Shown here: positions 1 through 9,215 of the stretch, piece after piece
How the letters are laid out: each line of letters begins with the position of its first letter
Numbering within the stretch: the stretch's first letter is position 1
DNA from: Thermoanaerobaculia bacterium
GTDB lineage: Bacteria > Acidobacteriota > Thermoanaerobaculia > Multivoradales > JAHEKO01
Length of the DNA stretch: 59,328 nucleotides
Direction of reading: 5' to 3'
Assembly (NCBI GenBank): GCA_947259195.1
Contig: CAMYLC010000092.1
Coordinates: forward strand, 1 to 59,328
Notes under the pieces: generated by a model
Told to the model about the DNA's origin: nothing
Databases searched by the model: none
The model's input: only the letters and a program-made list of their open reading frames with translations
Made by a program: the position numbers and the translations under genes

Positions 1-2
1 TT

Positions 3-680
3 CTCATGACGCGAGAGCTGCTCGTTCTGGAGTCGGCGATCCTCCCGCCGGAGAAGACACCTGAGCCGATGGTCTTCCCATTCGGCGACGCACCGAGAAC
101 GCACCTTCCGCAGGCGTGGGTGGTGAACGATCCGGACGCCGTGGAGGCAGCCCAAAACTGGTTCTTGCCGAGCCCAGAGTGCCTTGGGGCCATGCTCGAG
201 AGTGTGGGTTTCGACAAGGTCGAGATCATGTCTGTGACGGGAGATCGTACCGTCCTCACTGCGCACAAGCAGGCACCGTATCTCACCAGCACGGTCCCGA
301 AGGGGCTGCAGGCCGCGATCACCCTGGAGCAGCATCCCGACTCCGCACAGGGCAGGGCGAATTTGATCTTCATGGTCACGGTGAAGAACAGAGGTACGAC
401 CGTGTGGCTCTCAGCAAGGGAGGACGGCGAGACCAGAGGCCTGGTGGATGTCGGCGCCCACCTCCTGCGCGAGGATGAAGAGGTCCTGGAGTGGGACTTT
501 GCCCGCCAGCGGCTGCCTCGGGACCTGCGGCCGGGAGAAAGTGCAACGCTCGCCATCACCCTCTGTGCTCCTGCCAACCCGGGGCGCTACCTCATCGAGT
601 TCGACCTCGTGACCGAGAGGGTCGCCTGGTTTGAAGATCTCGGCTCGCCGACCCTGACGGTGCCCTTGGTGGTCGAGTGA
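3..680 (+). CDS. C-terminal part of a SAM-dependent methyltransferase fused to an Ig-like domain (5' truncated)
   Basis: The reading frame is open to the left edge of the window, so this is the 3' part of a longer gene. An ATG at position 6 is probably internal. Residues 1 to about 85 resemble the last strands of a class I methyltransferase (a LLVLES strand, then the GAMLESVGFDKVEI segment seen at the end of DUF1698/mo5U34-type enzymes). The last 130 residues form a beta-rich domain with the pattern NRGTTVW, LPRDLRPGES, PGRYLIEFDLV and WFEDLGSPTL, as in Ig-like domains appended to methyltransferases and glycosyltransferases of surface polysaccharide loci. The methyl acceptor cannot be told from this part. 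The assignment rests on motif memory only. Confidence 0.6.
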   Translation, partial: LMTRELLVLESAILPPEKTPEPMVFPFGDAPRTHLPQAWVVNDPDAVEAAQNWFLPSPECLGAMLESVGFDKVEIMSVTGDRTVLTAHKQAPYLTSTVPKGLQAAITLEQHPDSAQGRANLIFMVTVKNRGTTVWLSAREDGETRGLVDVGAHLLREDEEVLEWDFARQRLPRDLRPGESATLAITLCAPANPGRYLIEFDLVTERVAWFEDLGSPTLTVPLVVE

Positions 681-755
681 GCGGGGCGGATTCGAAGCAC
701 CGGACCTCCCGATCTCGAAGCGAAGTGTGTTGTCGGGGAGGAGTACCCGGACTCC

Positions 756-1220
756 TCAACCCTCTATGTCGAATTCGATTTCGTCGAGAATCGTCAGGAT
801 CACGCCCGTCGAGTAGCCTCTGCGCTCGAGGAAACGGCCCGCTGAGGCTCGGTCGCCGGGTCCTTTGGTGCGCCGCTCGAGGGCGCGTCTCGCCGCATCG
901 AGCTCGTCACCCGTGCTCTCGTAGACTGCGGCGACCGCTGCTTCCACGATCTCTCCGTCAACACCTCTGCGTTCCAGCTCCGCTCGCATGCGGCGAGGTC
1001 CATAGCCCTTCCGTGTCAACGGACCGGAGGCCATTTCGATGGCGAACCGCCGGTCATCGAGCCAACCCTGCGATTCGAGATCCTGCAGGGCCTCCTCGAT
1101 CTCCACTTCAGGAAAGCCCCGGGCCCTGAGCTTCCTTGCCAGCTCGGCGTTGAAATGAGGGCGCAGCGCCAGGAGGCGCAGCGCCTTGTTCTTGCACGTC
1201 TCAGCAGGTTGGCTCGCCAG
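756..1220 (-). CDS. recX: RecX family regulatory protein
   Basis: RecX binds RecA filaments and limits recombinase activity. The three-helix RecX repeats are visible: GWLDDRRFA, TRKGYGPRRMRAELERRGV and RRTKGPGDRASAGRFLERRGYS. The first standard start codon is the GTG at 1106. Homology clearly continues upstream in frame with the RecX N-terminal pattern ALRLLALRPHFNAELARKL, up to an in-frame TAG at 1227-1229. No ATG, GTG or TTG lies in that stretch. I extend the gene to a CTG at 1218-1220, preceded by a GAGG sequence 9-10 nt upstream. It follows pilT on the same strand by about 40 nt. The product is certain at family level; the start codon is not. Confidence 0.8.
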   Translation of the reverse strand: MASQPAETCKNKALRLLALRPHFNAELARKLRARGFPEVEIEEALQDLESQGWLDDRRFAIEMASGPLTRKGYGPRRMRAELERRGVDGEIVEAAVAAVYESTGDELDAARRALERRTKGPGDRASAGRFLERRGYSTGVILTILDEIEFDIEG

Positions 1221-1258
1221 GGTACCCTACCTCTGAAGACAAGCGACGAAGGGTCCGA

Positions 1259-2431
1259 TCAGTTCTGCTCGATCTCGAACGGCGACTCCGAGGCCATCAC
1301 TCCAGTGTCGTCCGTCACCTCCAAGGTCGATTCCATCTGCTCGCGAGCGATATCGGCGGTGAACTGAACACCCTGGACCTTGAGCTTGAACTCGTCCGGG
1401 TTGGTGGATCGGCGCAATGCCTCGTCCAGAGTAATGAGTCCCGACTTGTAGAGCTGGTAGAGGGACTGGTCGAACGTCTGCATGCCGTACTGGCTGGTAC
1501 CGAGCGCGATCTGCTCGCGGATGTACTTCGTGCGCTCCTTGTTCTCGATGCACTCCCGAATGTACGACGTGGCGACCAGTACTTCGACGGCGGGCACTCG
1601 CCCCGTCCCATCGGCTCGCGGAACCAGGCGCATGGAAATGGCGGCGCGCAGGACCTGCGCCAACTGGATCCGAATCTGCTTCTGCTGATGCGGCGGAAAG
1701 ACCGAGATGATGCGGTTGATGGTCTCGGTGGCGTCGAGGGTGTGCAGCGTCGACAGCACGAGATGGCCGGTCTCGGCAGCCAATAAAGCCGTTTCGATTG
1801 TCTCGTAGTCACGCATCTCACCGACCAGAATGACATCTGGATCCTGACGCAGAGCCACCCGCATGGCCTGCGGGAACCCCAGAGTATCCACCTCGACCTC
1901 GCGCTGGTTGACGATCGATTTCTTGTCCCGATGCAAAAACTCGATGGGGTCCTCGATCGTGATGATGTGCTCGAGGCGGTTGGAGTTGATGTGGTCGATA
2001 ATTCCTGCCAGGGTCGTCGACTTACCCGAACCCGTCGTTCCGGTGCAGAGAATCAGACCGCGGCGCTCGAGACACAGCTTCTCGAGCACTTTCGGCAACA
2101 GCAATTCCCGGATCGTCTTGATGCGGGCCGGAATGACACGCAAGACGAGTCCCACAGATCCCCTCTGCTGGAAGACGTTGCAGCGAAATCGACCCAGTCC
2201 CGGCACCGAATAGGCAATATCGATCTCGAACTCCTCCTTGAAGCGCTGCTTCTGTCGCGCGTTCATGATCGAGAAAGCCATTGCCACCGTGTCTTCCTGC
2301 ATCAAGCGCTTGAACTCGGTCAGTTGCTGGAGCTCTCCATCGACTCGAACCACGGGATGGGTGCCCACCTTCAGGTGGAGGTCGGATGCATCGCGCTCGA
2401 TCGCGAACTTGAGCAGATCGTTGAGATTCAT
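1259..2431 (-). CDS. pilT: Twitching motility / type IV pilus retraction ATPase PilT
   Basis: This is a hexameric cytoplasmic ATPase that powers depolymerisation of the type IV pilus. The 390-residue product has an N-terminal PAS-like region (DASDLHLKVG, residues 14-23), Walker A GTTGSGKST (131-139), an Asp-box region (ITIEDPIEF, 157-165), Walker B with VGEMRD (about 203-208) and the His box TGHLVLSTLHT (221-231). The C-terminal AIRNLIRE-like helix is present but divergent (TSYIRECIE). Length is slightly above the usual 345-370 residues because of an acidic tail. It has its own promoter at 2509-2537 and probably shares a transcript with recX. No other pilus gene is in the window. Confidence 0.95.
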   Translation of the reverse strand: MNLNDLLKFAIERDASDLHLKVGTHPVVRVDGELQQLTEFKRLMQEDTVAMAFSIMNARQKQRFKEEFEIDIAYSVPGLGRFRCNVFQQRGSVGLVLRVIPARIKTIRELLLPKVLEKLCLERRGLILCTGTTGSGKSTTLAGIIDHINSNRLEHIITIEDPIEFLHRDKKSIVNQREVEVDTLGFPQAMRVALRQDPDVILVGEMRDYETIETALLAAETGHLVLSTLHTLDATETINRIISVFPPHQQKQIRIQLAQVLRAAISMRLVPRADGTGRVPAVEVLVATSYIRECIENKERTKYIREQIALGTSQYGMQTFDQSLYQLYKSGLITLDEALRRSTNPDEFKLKVQGVQFTADIAREQMESTLEVTDDTGVMASESPFEIEQN

Positions 2432-2508
2432 GGTGTCGCTCCTTCAGATCGCCGGGGTGACAAGTCGATCACTCCAATATCGGCATTGAGCCGAGATACC
2501 TTCTGCGA

Positions 2509-2537
2509 AGAGTAGCGACCGTCTCGCAGGGTGTCAA
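2509..2537 (-). promoter_or_regulatory. Sigma70-type promoter for pilT
   Basis: Read on the minus strand there is a perfect -35 TTGACA (2537-2532), a 17-nt spacer and a -10 TACTCT (2514-2509). This leaves a leader of about 70 nt before the pilT start at 2431. It lies in the gap between rsmE and pilT, so pilT need not depend on the chaperone transcript. Confidence 0.7.
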
Positions 2538-2546
2538 TCGAGCCAG

Positions 2547-3260
2547 TTACACCCTGCCGCGATCGCCCGGGGCCAGCAGCAACGCACTGCCGACCACCGC
2601 GGCCGTCTCGGTGCGCAGGATTCGGGGCCCAAGTGCCATAGACCGACACCCCATGACCTCGATATCTCGGCGCTCGGCCTCCTCCCACCCTCCCTCTGGC
2701 CCGACCAGAAGACAAGCAGAGGTGGACGTCTCGAGATTCGCCCAGGCGTTGGCTTTCGGATCCAAGGCCCAACACGTCTCCGACCTGGAAGTCAGGGCAA
2801 CCAGCTCATGCCACGCGTGCACCCCGGAGATTTCTGGCACCAGCGATCGTTGTGACTGCATCACGGCTGCCTCAGCCACTCGTCGCAGGCGCTCAAGAGT
2901 CCCTGCCCCGCAGCTCCGCGGGCCTCTGCGAGAGTGAATGAGACGAATGGCGCTGACACCGATCTCGGTGCTCTTCTCGACCAACCAGGTCAGCCGTTGC
3001 GGCTTTGGTGGCACTAGGAAGAGCTCCAGCCAGACCTCTGGCTCGTTCCGGGGTGCCTCTTCTGCCAGCTCCAGATAGCCAGCACGTCGGTCGACTCGAA
3101 GTACCTGGGCCCATCGCGCACGGCCTCGACCGTCCACCACCCGCATCCGGTCGCCAACCTTCTGGCGGCGGGCCCTGAAGAGATGGCGGTATCGCTCGCC
3201 TTCGATCTTCACCTCGACCAGGCCCAGCTCCTCGGGCGTTAGAAGGAGTGAGGTCGTCAT
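2547..3260 (-). CDS. rsmE: 16S rRNA (uracil1498-N3)-methyltransferase
   Basis: RsmE methylates N3 of U1498 in the assembled 30S subunit using SAM. It is a SPOUT methyltransferase. The 237-residue product has the N-terminal PUA-like domain (YRHLFRARRQKVGDRMRVVDGRG) and the C-terminal knot motifs LLVGPEGGW and LGPRILRTETA, which form the SAM pocket. The ATG at 3258-3260 overlaps the prmA stop as ATGA, which implies translational coupling. A longer in-frame extension only reads through prmA and is not used. prmA-rsmE is a common pair in bacteria. Confidence 0.95.
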   Translation of the reverse strand: MTTSLLLTPEELGLVEVKIEGERYRHLFRARRQKVGDRMRVVDGRGRARWAQVLRVDRRAGYLELAEEAPRNEPEVWLELFLVPPKPQRLTWLVEKSTEIGVSAIRLIHSRRGPRSCGAGTLERLRRVAEAAVMQSQRSLVPEISGVHAWHELVALTSRSETCWALDPKANAWANLETSTSACLLVGPEGGWEEAERRDIEVMGCRSMALGPRILRTETAAVVGSALLLAPGDRGRV

Positions 3261-4117
3261 TGCGCCTTTTCCATCAGAGAACCCATCCAATCTCCGGACC
3301 GGCTTGATCGCTCTTCCCTCAAACCGAAGCACTCGAGCTCCCGAATGTACGACTCGTGCTGCTCGGCGAGCACGCCCGAGACAACCATCTTGCCTCCCTG
3401 GGAAAGGAGCTCCACGATCGATCCAAGGTAAGCGCGGATCCTACCGGGAAGAACGTTGACAAGAGCCAGGTCGAACTGTGGTGTCGCTCGCAGACAATCC
3501 ACCGTTCCAGCCACGAGTCGGGGCGACAATCGATTCAGCCTGCAGTTCTCCAAGGCCAGCAGAACAGACGCCGTTTCGATATCCAGACCCATCACTTCAC
3601 CGGCCCCCAGAACCAGGGCCGCAAAGGCCAGGATGCCCGTCCCAGTGCCTACGTCGAGGACCCGGAGACTTGCCATGGTAAGCCCTTCCATCAGCTCCAA
3701 AGCCAGCTGAGTGGACTCGTGGCTACCCGTGCCGAAGGCGGATCGAGCAGGAATGCGCAGCAGAACCCGCTCGGACGACGGCAAGTCAGAGGAATCTGCC
3801 GGCTCGCGAGAATCGACCAGAAACCCAGAGCCGAGCTCGATTGGCCGGAGCTGCCGCCGGTACTCGGATAGCCAATCGACGGCCGGTACCGTCTCGACAC
3901 CCTCGAGCCTGGAGCCTGGCCACTTGGCAGAACCCTCGAGTCGCCGACTGAGCTCGGGTGAGAGAGGCTCTCCGAAGTAGGCCAGCATCTGTTGGCAGGC
4001 GTCATCGGTCGGCGCTGGCGATTCGATTCCCTGAGTGCCCAGAGCCCACAATTCCGCAACGAGTCGATCCTCCGAATCGCAGGTCAGGGTGAATCGCAAG
4101 CGAAGGTAGTCGGCCAC
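3257..4117 (-). CDS. prmA: Ribosomal protein L11 methyltransferase
   Basis: PrmA trimethylates ribosomal protein L11. The 286-residue product shows the family signature AFGTGSHEST, then SAM motif I VLDVGTGTGILAFAAL and the acidic LDIE of motif II. Motif IV reads NVLPGRI where most homologues have NILA. The N-terminal half is the divergent substrate-recognition domain with the WLSEYRRQLRPIELG segment. The start is a GTG. It follows dnaJ by 64 nt, overlaps rsmE by 4 nt, and belongs to the hrcA transcript by position. Confidence 0.93.
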   Translation of the reverse strand: MADYLRLRFTLTCDSEDRLVAELWALGTQGIESPAPTDDACQQMLAYFGEPLSPELSRRLEGSAKWPGSRLEGVETVPAVDWLSEYRRQLRPIELGSGFLVDSREPADSSDLPSSERVLLRIPARSAFGTGSHESTQLALELMEGLTMASLRVLDVGTGTGILAFAALVLGAGEVMGLDIETASVLLALENCRLNRLSPRLVAGTVDCLRATPQFDLALVNVLPGRIRAYLGSIVELLSQGGKMVVSGVLAEQHESYIRELECFGLREERSSRSGDWMGSLMEKAQ

Positions 4118-4181
4118 TGCCTAGCGGGCTTTCTTCGGCAAGTTGGACGGAGTCGGAACGAGCCCTGTCAAGCTCGAGAAC

Positions 4182-5306
4182 TCAGCCAAATAGGTCCCGC
4201 ACCCGTCCAATCACGCCTCGCTCGCCTTTCACTTCGTTGCCTTCGAGCTCAGCGAGCCGACGCAGGAGCTCCAGCTGCTCTTCGGAGAGCTCGCGTGGCT
4301 GCGGGACGACAACTCGGGCTCGCACGAAGTGGTCTCCGCGACCCCTTCCGTCGAGGCGATCGATGCCCTTTCCAGCGAGCTTGAACTCCTTGCCGTCTGG
4401 CGTCCCAGCAGGGACCTCCAGCGGCACCAGACCATGGAGTGTCGCCGCCTCCACCGAGGTTCCGAGAACCGCTTGGGAGTAACTCAGATCGAGCTTGCTC
4501 CGGGTATGGGCCCCCTCCCGCTCGAATCGAGCGTGAGGCTCGACGAAGATGTCGACATAGAGATCGCCGGCCGGTCCGCCTCGGCGTCCGTGCTCGCCTT
4601 CACTCGTGAGACGCAGCCGCGTGCCCGTATCCACTCCCGCCGGTATCTTGACCTCGATCGAGCGAGCCTGCTCGATTCGCCCTTCACCCTTACAAATTGG
4701 ACAGGGATCGGATATCACACGGCCGTCTCCCCTGCACTGGGGACAAGTACGGGCGACGGTGAAGAACCCCTGGCTGATTCGGACTTGTCCAAAGCCCCCA
4801 CAGGTCGAGCAGGATTCGGGCGACGAGCCGGGGCCGCTGCCTGTGCCCGTGCATTCCGCACAGCTTTCGAGGCGTGGGATCTTCAGTACCTGCTCGGTCC
4901 CGAACGCGGCCTCCTCGAGAGAAAGACCCAGCTGATAGCGCAGGTCCGCGCCGGGCTCGCCACGGCCGCGCCGGCGGCCGCCTGCGAACATGTCGCCAAA
5001 ATCCAGGCCGAAGAAATCACCCAGAATGTCGGCGAAATCTCCAAAGGTCGACGTGTCGAAGCCGCCGAAGCCCTGACCCGAGACCCCTTGGTGTCCGAAT
5101 CGGTCATAGCGGGCCCTCTGGTTCGGGTCCGAGAGGACGGAATAGGCCTCAGCGGCCTCCTTGAACTTCTCCTCTGCAGCCTTGTCACCCGGATTCCGGT
5201 CGGGGTGAAAGCGCACGGCCAGCTTCCGGTAGGCGGACTTGATCTCGACCTCCGAGGCTTCGCGACCGACCGCAAGGAGCTCGTAGTAATCGCGCTTCGT
5301 TGCCAT
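4182..5306 (-). CDS. dnaJ: Chaperone protein DnaJ
   Basis: This is the Hsp40 co-chaperone that delivers substrates to DnaK and stimulates its ATPase. I start it at the ATG at 5306, 13 nt after the dnaK stop; further upstream in-frame sequence only reads the dnaK tail. The 374-residue product has the J domain ([22 protein letters not shown] with the HPD triad), a Gly/Phe stretch (QGFGGFD), and four CxxCxGxG-type zinc motifs ([32 protein letters not shown]; the second has F in place of the usual T/S/K). The substrate-binding C-terminal beta domains follow. It is a full-length type I DnaJ. Confidence 0.97.
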   Translation of the reverse strand: MATKRDYYELLAVGREASEVEIKSAYRKLAVRFHPDRNPGDKAAEEKFKEAAEAYSVLSDPNQRARYDRFGHQGVSGQGFGGFDTSTFGDFADILGDFFGLDFGDMFAGGRRRGRGEPGADLRYQLGLSLEEAAFGTEQVLKIPRLESCAECTGTGSGPGSSPESCSTCGGFGQVRISQGFFTVARTCPQCRGDGRVISDPCPICKGEGRIEQARSIEVKIPAGVDTGTRLRLTSEGEHGRRGGPAGDLYVDIFVEPHARFEREGAHTRSKLDLSYSQAVLGTSVEAATLHGLVPLEVPAGTPDGKEFKLAGKGIDRLDGRGRGDHFVRARVVVPQPRELSEEQLELLRRLAELEGNEVKGERGVIGRVRDLFG

Positions 5307-5319
5307 CTTCCAGGGAGTT

Positions 5320-7155
5320 CTACGTCGGCTCAGTGAGGTCCGGCTCTTCGACTTCTTGCAGCATGAGCTCTGAGAGCTGACGCGAGACGCTGTTGAGGTC
5401 GAACATGGCTTCTTCGAGATCGGCCCGGTCACCGCTGGTCAGGGCCATCCTGGACTTGAGCAGAATCTCACGAATCTGCTGGCGCTCGTTCCCATCCACC
5501 ATGTCCTTGAATTGGTCGATGACCTTTTCGTTGGTGTAGATCAGACCCTCGAGTCGGTTCCTCAACCGACGAATCTCGCGCCTTTCCTTGTCTTCTCGGG
5601 AGTACTCCTCGGCCTCCTCGATGAGCCGATCGATCTCTTCCTTCGTCAGGCCGCCGGCCGGGTTGATCTGGACGCTCTGCGATCGGTTGGTCGCCACATC
5701 CCGAGCGGAGACGCTGACGATGCCGTTGGAATCGATCGAGAACGTGACCTCGATCTGCGGCACGCCGCGGGGCGCCGGCGGAATTCCCACGAGGTCGAAT
5801 TTGCCGAGAGATTTGTTCTCAGCCGCGATCTCCCGTTCGCCCTGCAGCACGTGGATCTCGACCGTGTCCTGATTGTCCACCACCGTGGTGAAGACCTGCG
5901 TGGCTTTCGTTGGAATGGTCGAGTTGCGCTCGATCAGCTTGGTGAACAGGCCGCCTCGGGTCTCGACACCGATCGACAGCGGGGTGACATCCAGCAAGAC
6001 GATGTCCTTGATGTCGCCGCGCAGGATGCCGCCCTGAATCGCGGCCCCGATAGCCACGACCTCGTCAGGGTTGATCTCCCGGTTCGGCGGGCGCCCGAAA
6101 ACCTTCTCGACCGCCTTGATCACTTTGGGAGTCCGGGTCTGGCCTCCGACCAGGAGGACCTCGTCGATCTGGTCGGGACGAACGGCGGCGGCTTCCATGG
6201 CCTCGAGGAAGGGGCCCTCGGTGCGTTTCACCAGATCGTCCACCATCTCCTCGAAGGTAGACCGCTTCAGAGTCCTCACGAGGTGCTTGGGGCCAGTCTC
6301 GTCGGCCGAGATGAACGGCAGGTTGATCGGCACCTCCTCCGAAGAGGAGAGCTCGCATTTGGCTCGTTCCGCCGCTTCCTTCAACCGCTGCAGGGCCATG
6401 CGGTCAGCCCTCAGATCGATACCCGATTCCGTCCGAAACTCCCCTATCAGCCAATCCATGACACGCTGATCGAAGTCCTCGCCACCGAGATAGGTATCGC
6501 CCGAGGTTGCCTTGACCTCGAAGACACCGTGCGACAGCTCGAGGATGGAAATGTCGAACGTACCTCCGCCCAGGTCGAAAACGGCGATCGTCTTGCCTCC
6601 CGGATCTCTGTCGACACCGTAGGCCAGGGCCGCTGCCGTCGGCTCGTTGATGATCCGCAAGACTTCGAGACCCGCGATACGACCAGCATCACGGGTGGCC
6701 TGACGTTGAGAGTCATTGAAATAGGCCGGCACCGTGATGATCGCCTCGGTGATCTCCTCTCCCAGGGCTTCCTCGGCAAACGCCTTGATTTCCCTGAGGA
6801 TGAAGGCCGAGATCTCCTCGGGGCTGTGTTGCTTGTCGCGAGCCTCGATGGCCACATCTCCGTTGGCCGCCTCCACCAGTGGATACGGCAGCACATCTTT
6901 GGCTCTTTCGATCTCCAAATCACTGAACTTGCGCCCAATCAGCCGCTTGACGGAGAAGACCGTGTTTCGCGGATTGATGATCGCCTGGCGCTTGGCGATC
7001 TGACCGACGAGTCTCTCGCCATCTTCCGTGAACGCTACGATCGAGGCAGTCGTCCGGCTACCTTCGCGATTGCTGATCACCCGAGGGGAGGCCACGTCGA
7101 CTACCGCCACGCAGCTGTTCGTCGTTCCGAGATCGATTCCGAGGATCTTGCTCAC
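5320..7155 (-). CDS. dnaK: Chaperone protein DnaK (Hsp70)
   Basis: This ATP-driven chaperone works with DnaJ and GrpE. The 611-residue product begins with a GTG codon and the signature [13 protein letters not shown]. It has [15 protein letters not shown] and [13 protein letters not shown] of the actin-like nucleotide-binding domain, then the linker [16 protein letters not shown], the beta-sandwich substrate domain and a helical lid. It is a little shorter than E. coli DnaK (638), mainly at the C-terminal tail. Methionine is the only start option consistent with the conserved N-terminus. grpE lies 71 nt upstream and dnaJ 13 nt downstream. Confidence 0.98.
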   Translation of the reverse strand: MSKILGIDLGTTNSCVAVVDVASPRVISNREGSRTTASIVAFTEDGERLVGQIAKRQAIINPRNTVFSVKRLIGRKFSDLEIERAKDVLPYPLVEAANGDVAIEARDKQHSPEEISAFILREIKAFAEEALGEEITEAIITVPAYFNDSQRQATRDAGRIAGLEVLRIINEPTAAALAYGVDRDPGGKTIAVFDLGGGTFDISILELSHGVFEVKATSGDTYLGGEDFDQRVMDWLIGEFRTESGIDLRADRMALQRLKEAAERAKCELSSSEEVPINLPFISADETGPKHLVRTLKRSTFEEMVDDLVKRTEGPFLEAMEAAAVRPDQIDEVLLVGGQTRTPKVIKAVEKVFGRPPNREINPDEVVAIGAAIQGGILRGDIKDIVLLDVTPLSIGVETRGGLFTKLIERNSTIPTKATQVFTTVVDNQDTVEIHVLQGEREIAAENKSLGKFDLVGIPPAPRGVPQIEVTFSIDSNGIVSVSARDVATNRSQSVQINPAGGLTKEEIDRLIEEAEEYSREDKERREIRRLRNRLEGLIYTNEKVIDQFKDMVDGNERQQIREILLKSRMALTSGDRADLEEAMFDLNSVSRQLSELMLQEVEEPDLTEPT

Positions 7156-7226
7156 GTCATACCTTCCCTGCAGTGATCACCGCGTTTTCGGAAATCAGAT
7201 TGCACCCCTCCACCGTCTCGCATCCA

Positions 7227-7919
7227 TTACTTTCCGTCATCCGAGTCTGGTTCGTCGTCGACAGCGGGCATCGCCACCATGACGACTGCCGGCCGCAGTA
7301 GACGACCATGCATCGTAAACCCCGACTGGAGCTCATGGATGACGGTGGGATCCTTCACGGAGGGGTCCTCTTCTCGCGACACGGCCTCGTGGAACTGGGG
7401 ATCGAAAAGACTCCCCATCGCCACCACCCTCTCGACCCCGGAGCTGGCCAGCAGGTCCTTGATCTGGCGCAGGATGAGATCCACGCCAACCTTGAGGTCC
7501 TGCTCCGAGCCCTCGGCGGAAAGGGCCCGTTCCAAGTTGTCGATCACGGGAAGAAGCTGGCGAAACACATCGGCATTGGCGAAGCGGCGATCCTCATCCC
7601 GTTCCTTCTCGGACCGCTTGCGAAAGTTGTCGAAGTCAGCCAGGGTTCTCGCCGACCGGTCGCGGAGATCCGCAACCTCCGCCTGTAGCTGGCTCACCTC
7701 CGAGCCTGAACCGTCGCTGTCCAGATCCTTGGTAGTGACCCCGTTGCCGACCGATACCGCTTCGATCCCTTTCTCGACCTGCCCCTCGCCAGCAGCGCTC
7801 TCGACCGCTTTCAACGCTTCCCGCATCGCGGCTTCGAGGTCACCGAGATCTTCCGACTCGATCTCGAACTCGTCGGATTCCACCTCATCGAACTCGCGTT
7901 GGCTCTCTCGTTCACTCAT
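7227..7919 (-). CDS. grpE: Nucleotide exchange factor GrpE
   Basis: GrpE releases ADP from DnaK and acts as a thermosensor through its long paired helices. The 230-residue product has a long acidic N-terminal extension (residues 1-75, rich in Glu/Asp/Ser), then the coiled coil with RTLADFDNFRKRSEKERDE, and the C-terminal beta domain with the conserved FDPQFHEAV and HGRLLRPAVVMVA segments. The start lies 9 nt after the hrcA stop, which indicates one operon. Confidence 0.95.
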   Translation of the reverse strand: MSERESQREFDEVESDEFEIESEDLGDLEAAMREALKAVESAAGEGQVEKGIEAVSVGNGVTTKDLDSDGSGSEVSQLQAEVADLRDRSARTLADFDNFRKRSEKERDEDRRFANADVFRQLLPVIDNLERALSAEGSEQDLKVGVDLILRQIKDLLASSGVERVVAMGSLFDPQFHEAVSREEDPSVKDPTVIHELQSGFTMHGRLLRPAVVMVAMPAVDDEPDSDDGK

Positions 7920-7928
7920 ACTGAATCT

Positions 7929-8999
7929 CTACTCCTCAGTTTCACCGTCAGGGGACGCATTCAGTGCTTGCCCGAGTGTTCTTCCCAGATAGCTCACCAG
8001 CGGAACAACCTTCTGATAGTCCATTCGGGATGGGCCGAAGATTCCAAGGCTCCCCTGCGCTTGCTCCTTGGAGCCATAGGCCGTGGCCACGAGGCTGAAA
8101 TCTAGATCCGAGGTCAGGTCGCTGTCCTCGCCAATAATGACTCGTACACCTTCGCCACCGATCAATTGGTTGAGCATTCGAACCAGATCAGCCTTGTCTG
8201 TAAAGGTCTGAATCAAACGACGAACTCGCGGAACATCCGACAACTCCGGTTGTCCCAGAACGACATCCGTTCCCTCGACGAGCAGGCCCGGTCCGTCATC
8301 GGCCCCCAGAGCCTGCTGAGCCAGATCCACTGCATCGACCAGCATTTCGTCCAGCTCTGCCCTTTCCTGAACCATCAAACCGAGCAGCCTGTCTCGAATC
8401 TGCCTCAGAGTCAGGCCGCCGCAGCTCTCCGTCAGATAGTTGGAGATCCGCACGAGCTCCTCTCGGGACATTTCGTGCAGAGCTTCGATCACCCGGTTCT
8501 CGACCAAGCCACCGACCGAGACCATGACGCAGAGCGCGCGATGTCCCGTCAGTTTGATGAAGTTGATCTCCTTCAGCACCGTCTCGCCGACCGGTGGAGT
8601 CACCACGATGCCGATTTGATTTGAAAGCTGTGTCAGGAGGTGAGTCACGACTTCCATCAGCTTTTCGACATCCGAGAGAACGGACTGGAGCTCGCCCTCG
8701 ATCAGGCGCCGATTGGGTTCGGAGATCCTCTTACTGGGCATCAGTGAATCGATGTAGAAGTGATACCCCGTGGCCGTGGGCACTCTACCGGCAGATTTAT
8801 AAGGCTGTGCCAGGAGGCCCTGATCCTCGAGGTCGGCCATGACGTTGCGGATGCTCGCCGACGACAGCCCGTGGTGCTCGAGCTTGGCCACGGTCCGCGA
8901 GCTGACCGGCTCGCCGCTCAATATGAAGGTATGGATCACATCCCGCAAAATCTCGCTATTGCGACCGGCGGAGGATGCTCGTCGGCTGTGGGCTACCAT
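7929..8999 (-). CDS. hrcA: Heat-inducible transcription repressor HrcA
   Basis: HrcA represses chaperone operons by binding CIRCE operators and is kept active by GroE. The 356-residue product has the N-terminal winged helix with SSRTVAKLEHHGLSSASIRNVMADLEDQGLL (positions about 33-63), followed by SAGRVPTATGYHFYIDSL, which is diagnostic of the family, and the GAF-like and dimerisation domains. It is the first gene of the grpE-dnaK-dnaJ-prmA-rsmE block. I find no CIRCE-like repeat in front of it, so whether it regulates its own operon is open. Confidence 0.95.
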   Translation of the reverse strand: MVAHSRRASSAGRNSEILRDVIHTFILSGEPVSSRTVAKLEHHGLSSASIRNVMADLEDQGLLAQPYKSAGRVPTATGYHFYIDSLMPSKRISEPNRRLIEGELQSVLSDVEKLMEVVTHLLTQLSNQIGIVVTPPVGETVLKEINFIKLTGHRALCVMVSVGGLVENRVIEALHEMSREELVRISNYLTESCGGLTLRQIRDRLLGLMVQERAELDEMLVDAVDLAQQALGADDGPGLLVEGTDVVLGQPELSDVPRVRRLIQTFTDKADLVRMLNQLIGGEGVRVIIGEDSDLTSDLDFSLVATAYGSKEQAQGSLGIFGPSRMDYQKVVPLVSYLGRTLGQALNASPDGETEE

Positions 9000-9055
9000 A
9001 GTCTTGTTTGCCAGAATCGCTAGTCTAGGATTGATCGTCGCTGTCTCGTGCCGGA

Positions 9056-9084
9056 AAACTAGCCATGTCCCGAGTCCCTGTCAA
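9056..9084 (-). promoter_or_regulatory. Sigma70-type promoter for the hrcA-grpE-dnaK-dnaJ operon
   Basis: On the minus strand there is a -35 TTGACA (9084-9079), a 17-nt spacer and a -10 TAGTTT (9061-9056). The predicted leader before hrcA is about 50 nt. No TTAGCACTC-N9-GAGTGCTAA (CIRCE) sequence was found between this promoter and the hrcA start, nor before grpE or dnaK. Confidence 0.6.
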
Positions 9085-9177
9085 GCCGATCGATGAAGTG
9101 CAGGACAGTGGCTCCAAGAGCGGCCGCCTCCCTCCAGTCCGAGACTCTCGCCACTCGAGAGACTCCCTTCCTGGGCC

Positions 9178-9206
9178 TTGCCTGGGCAACTACCCACGGC
9201 TATTGT
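9178..9206 (+). promoter_or_regulatory. Promoter abutting the start of the DUF2520 gene
   Basis: The hexamers TTGCCT (9178-9183) and TATTGT (9201-9206) are spaced by 17 nt. Only 9 nt separate the -10 box from the ATG at 9216, and there is no Shine-Dalgarno sequence. The transcript would be leaderless or nearly so. Confidence 0.4.
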
Positions 9207-9215
9207 AGCGCAGCG

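Noticed and set aside
5512..7176. 554-codon plus-strand ORF opposite dnaK
   Set aside because: Antisense shadow of dnaK, which has full-length family support.
9000..9092. CIRCE operator before hrcA
   Set aside because: Only short CTAG-type palindromes are present; nothing resembling TTAGCACTC-N9-GAGTGCTAA.
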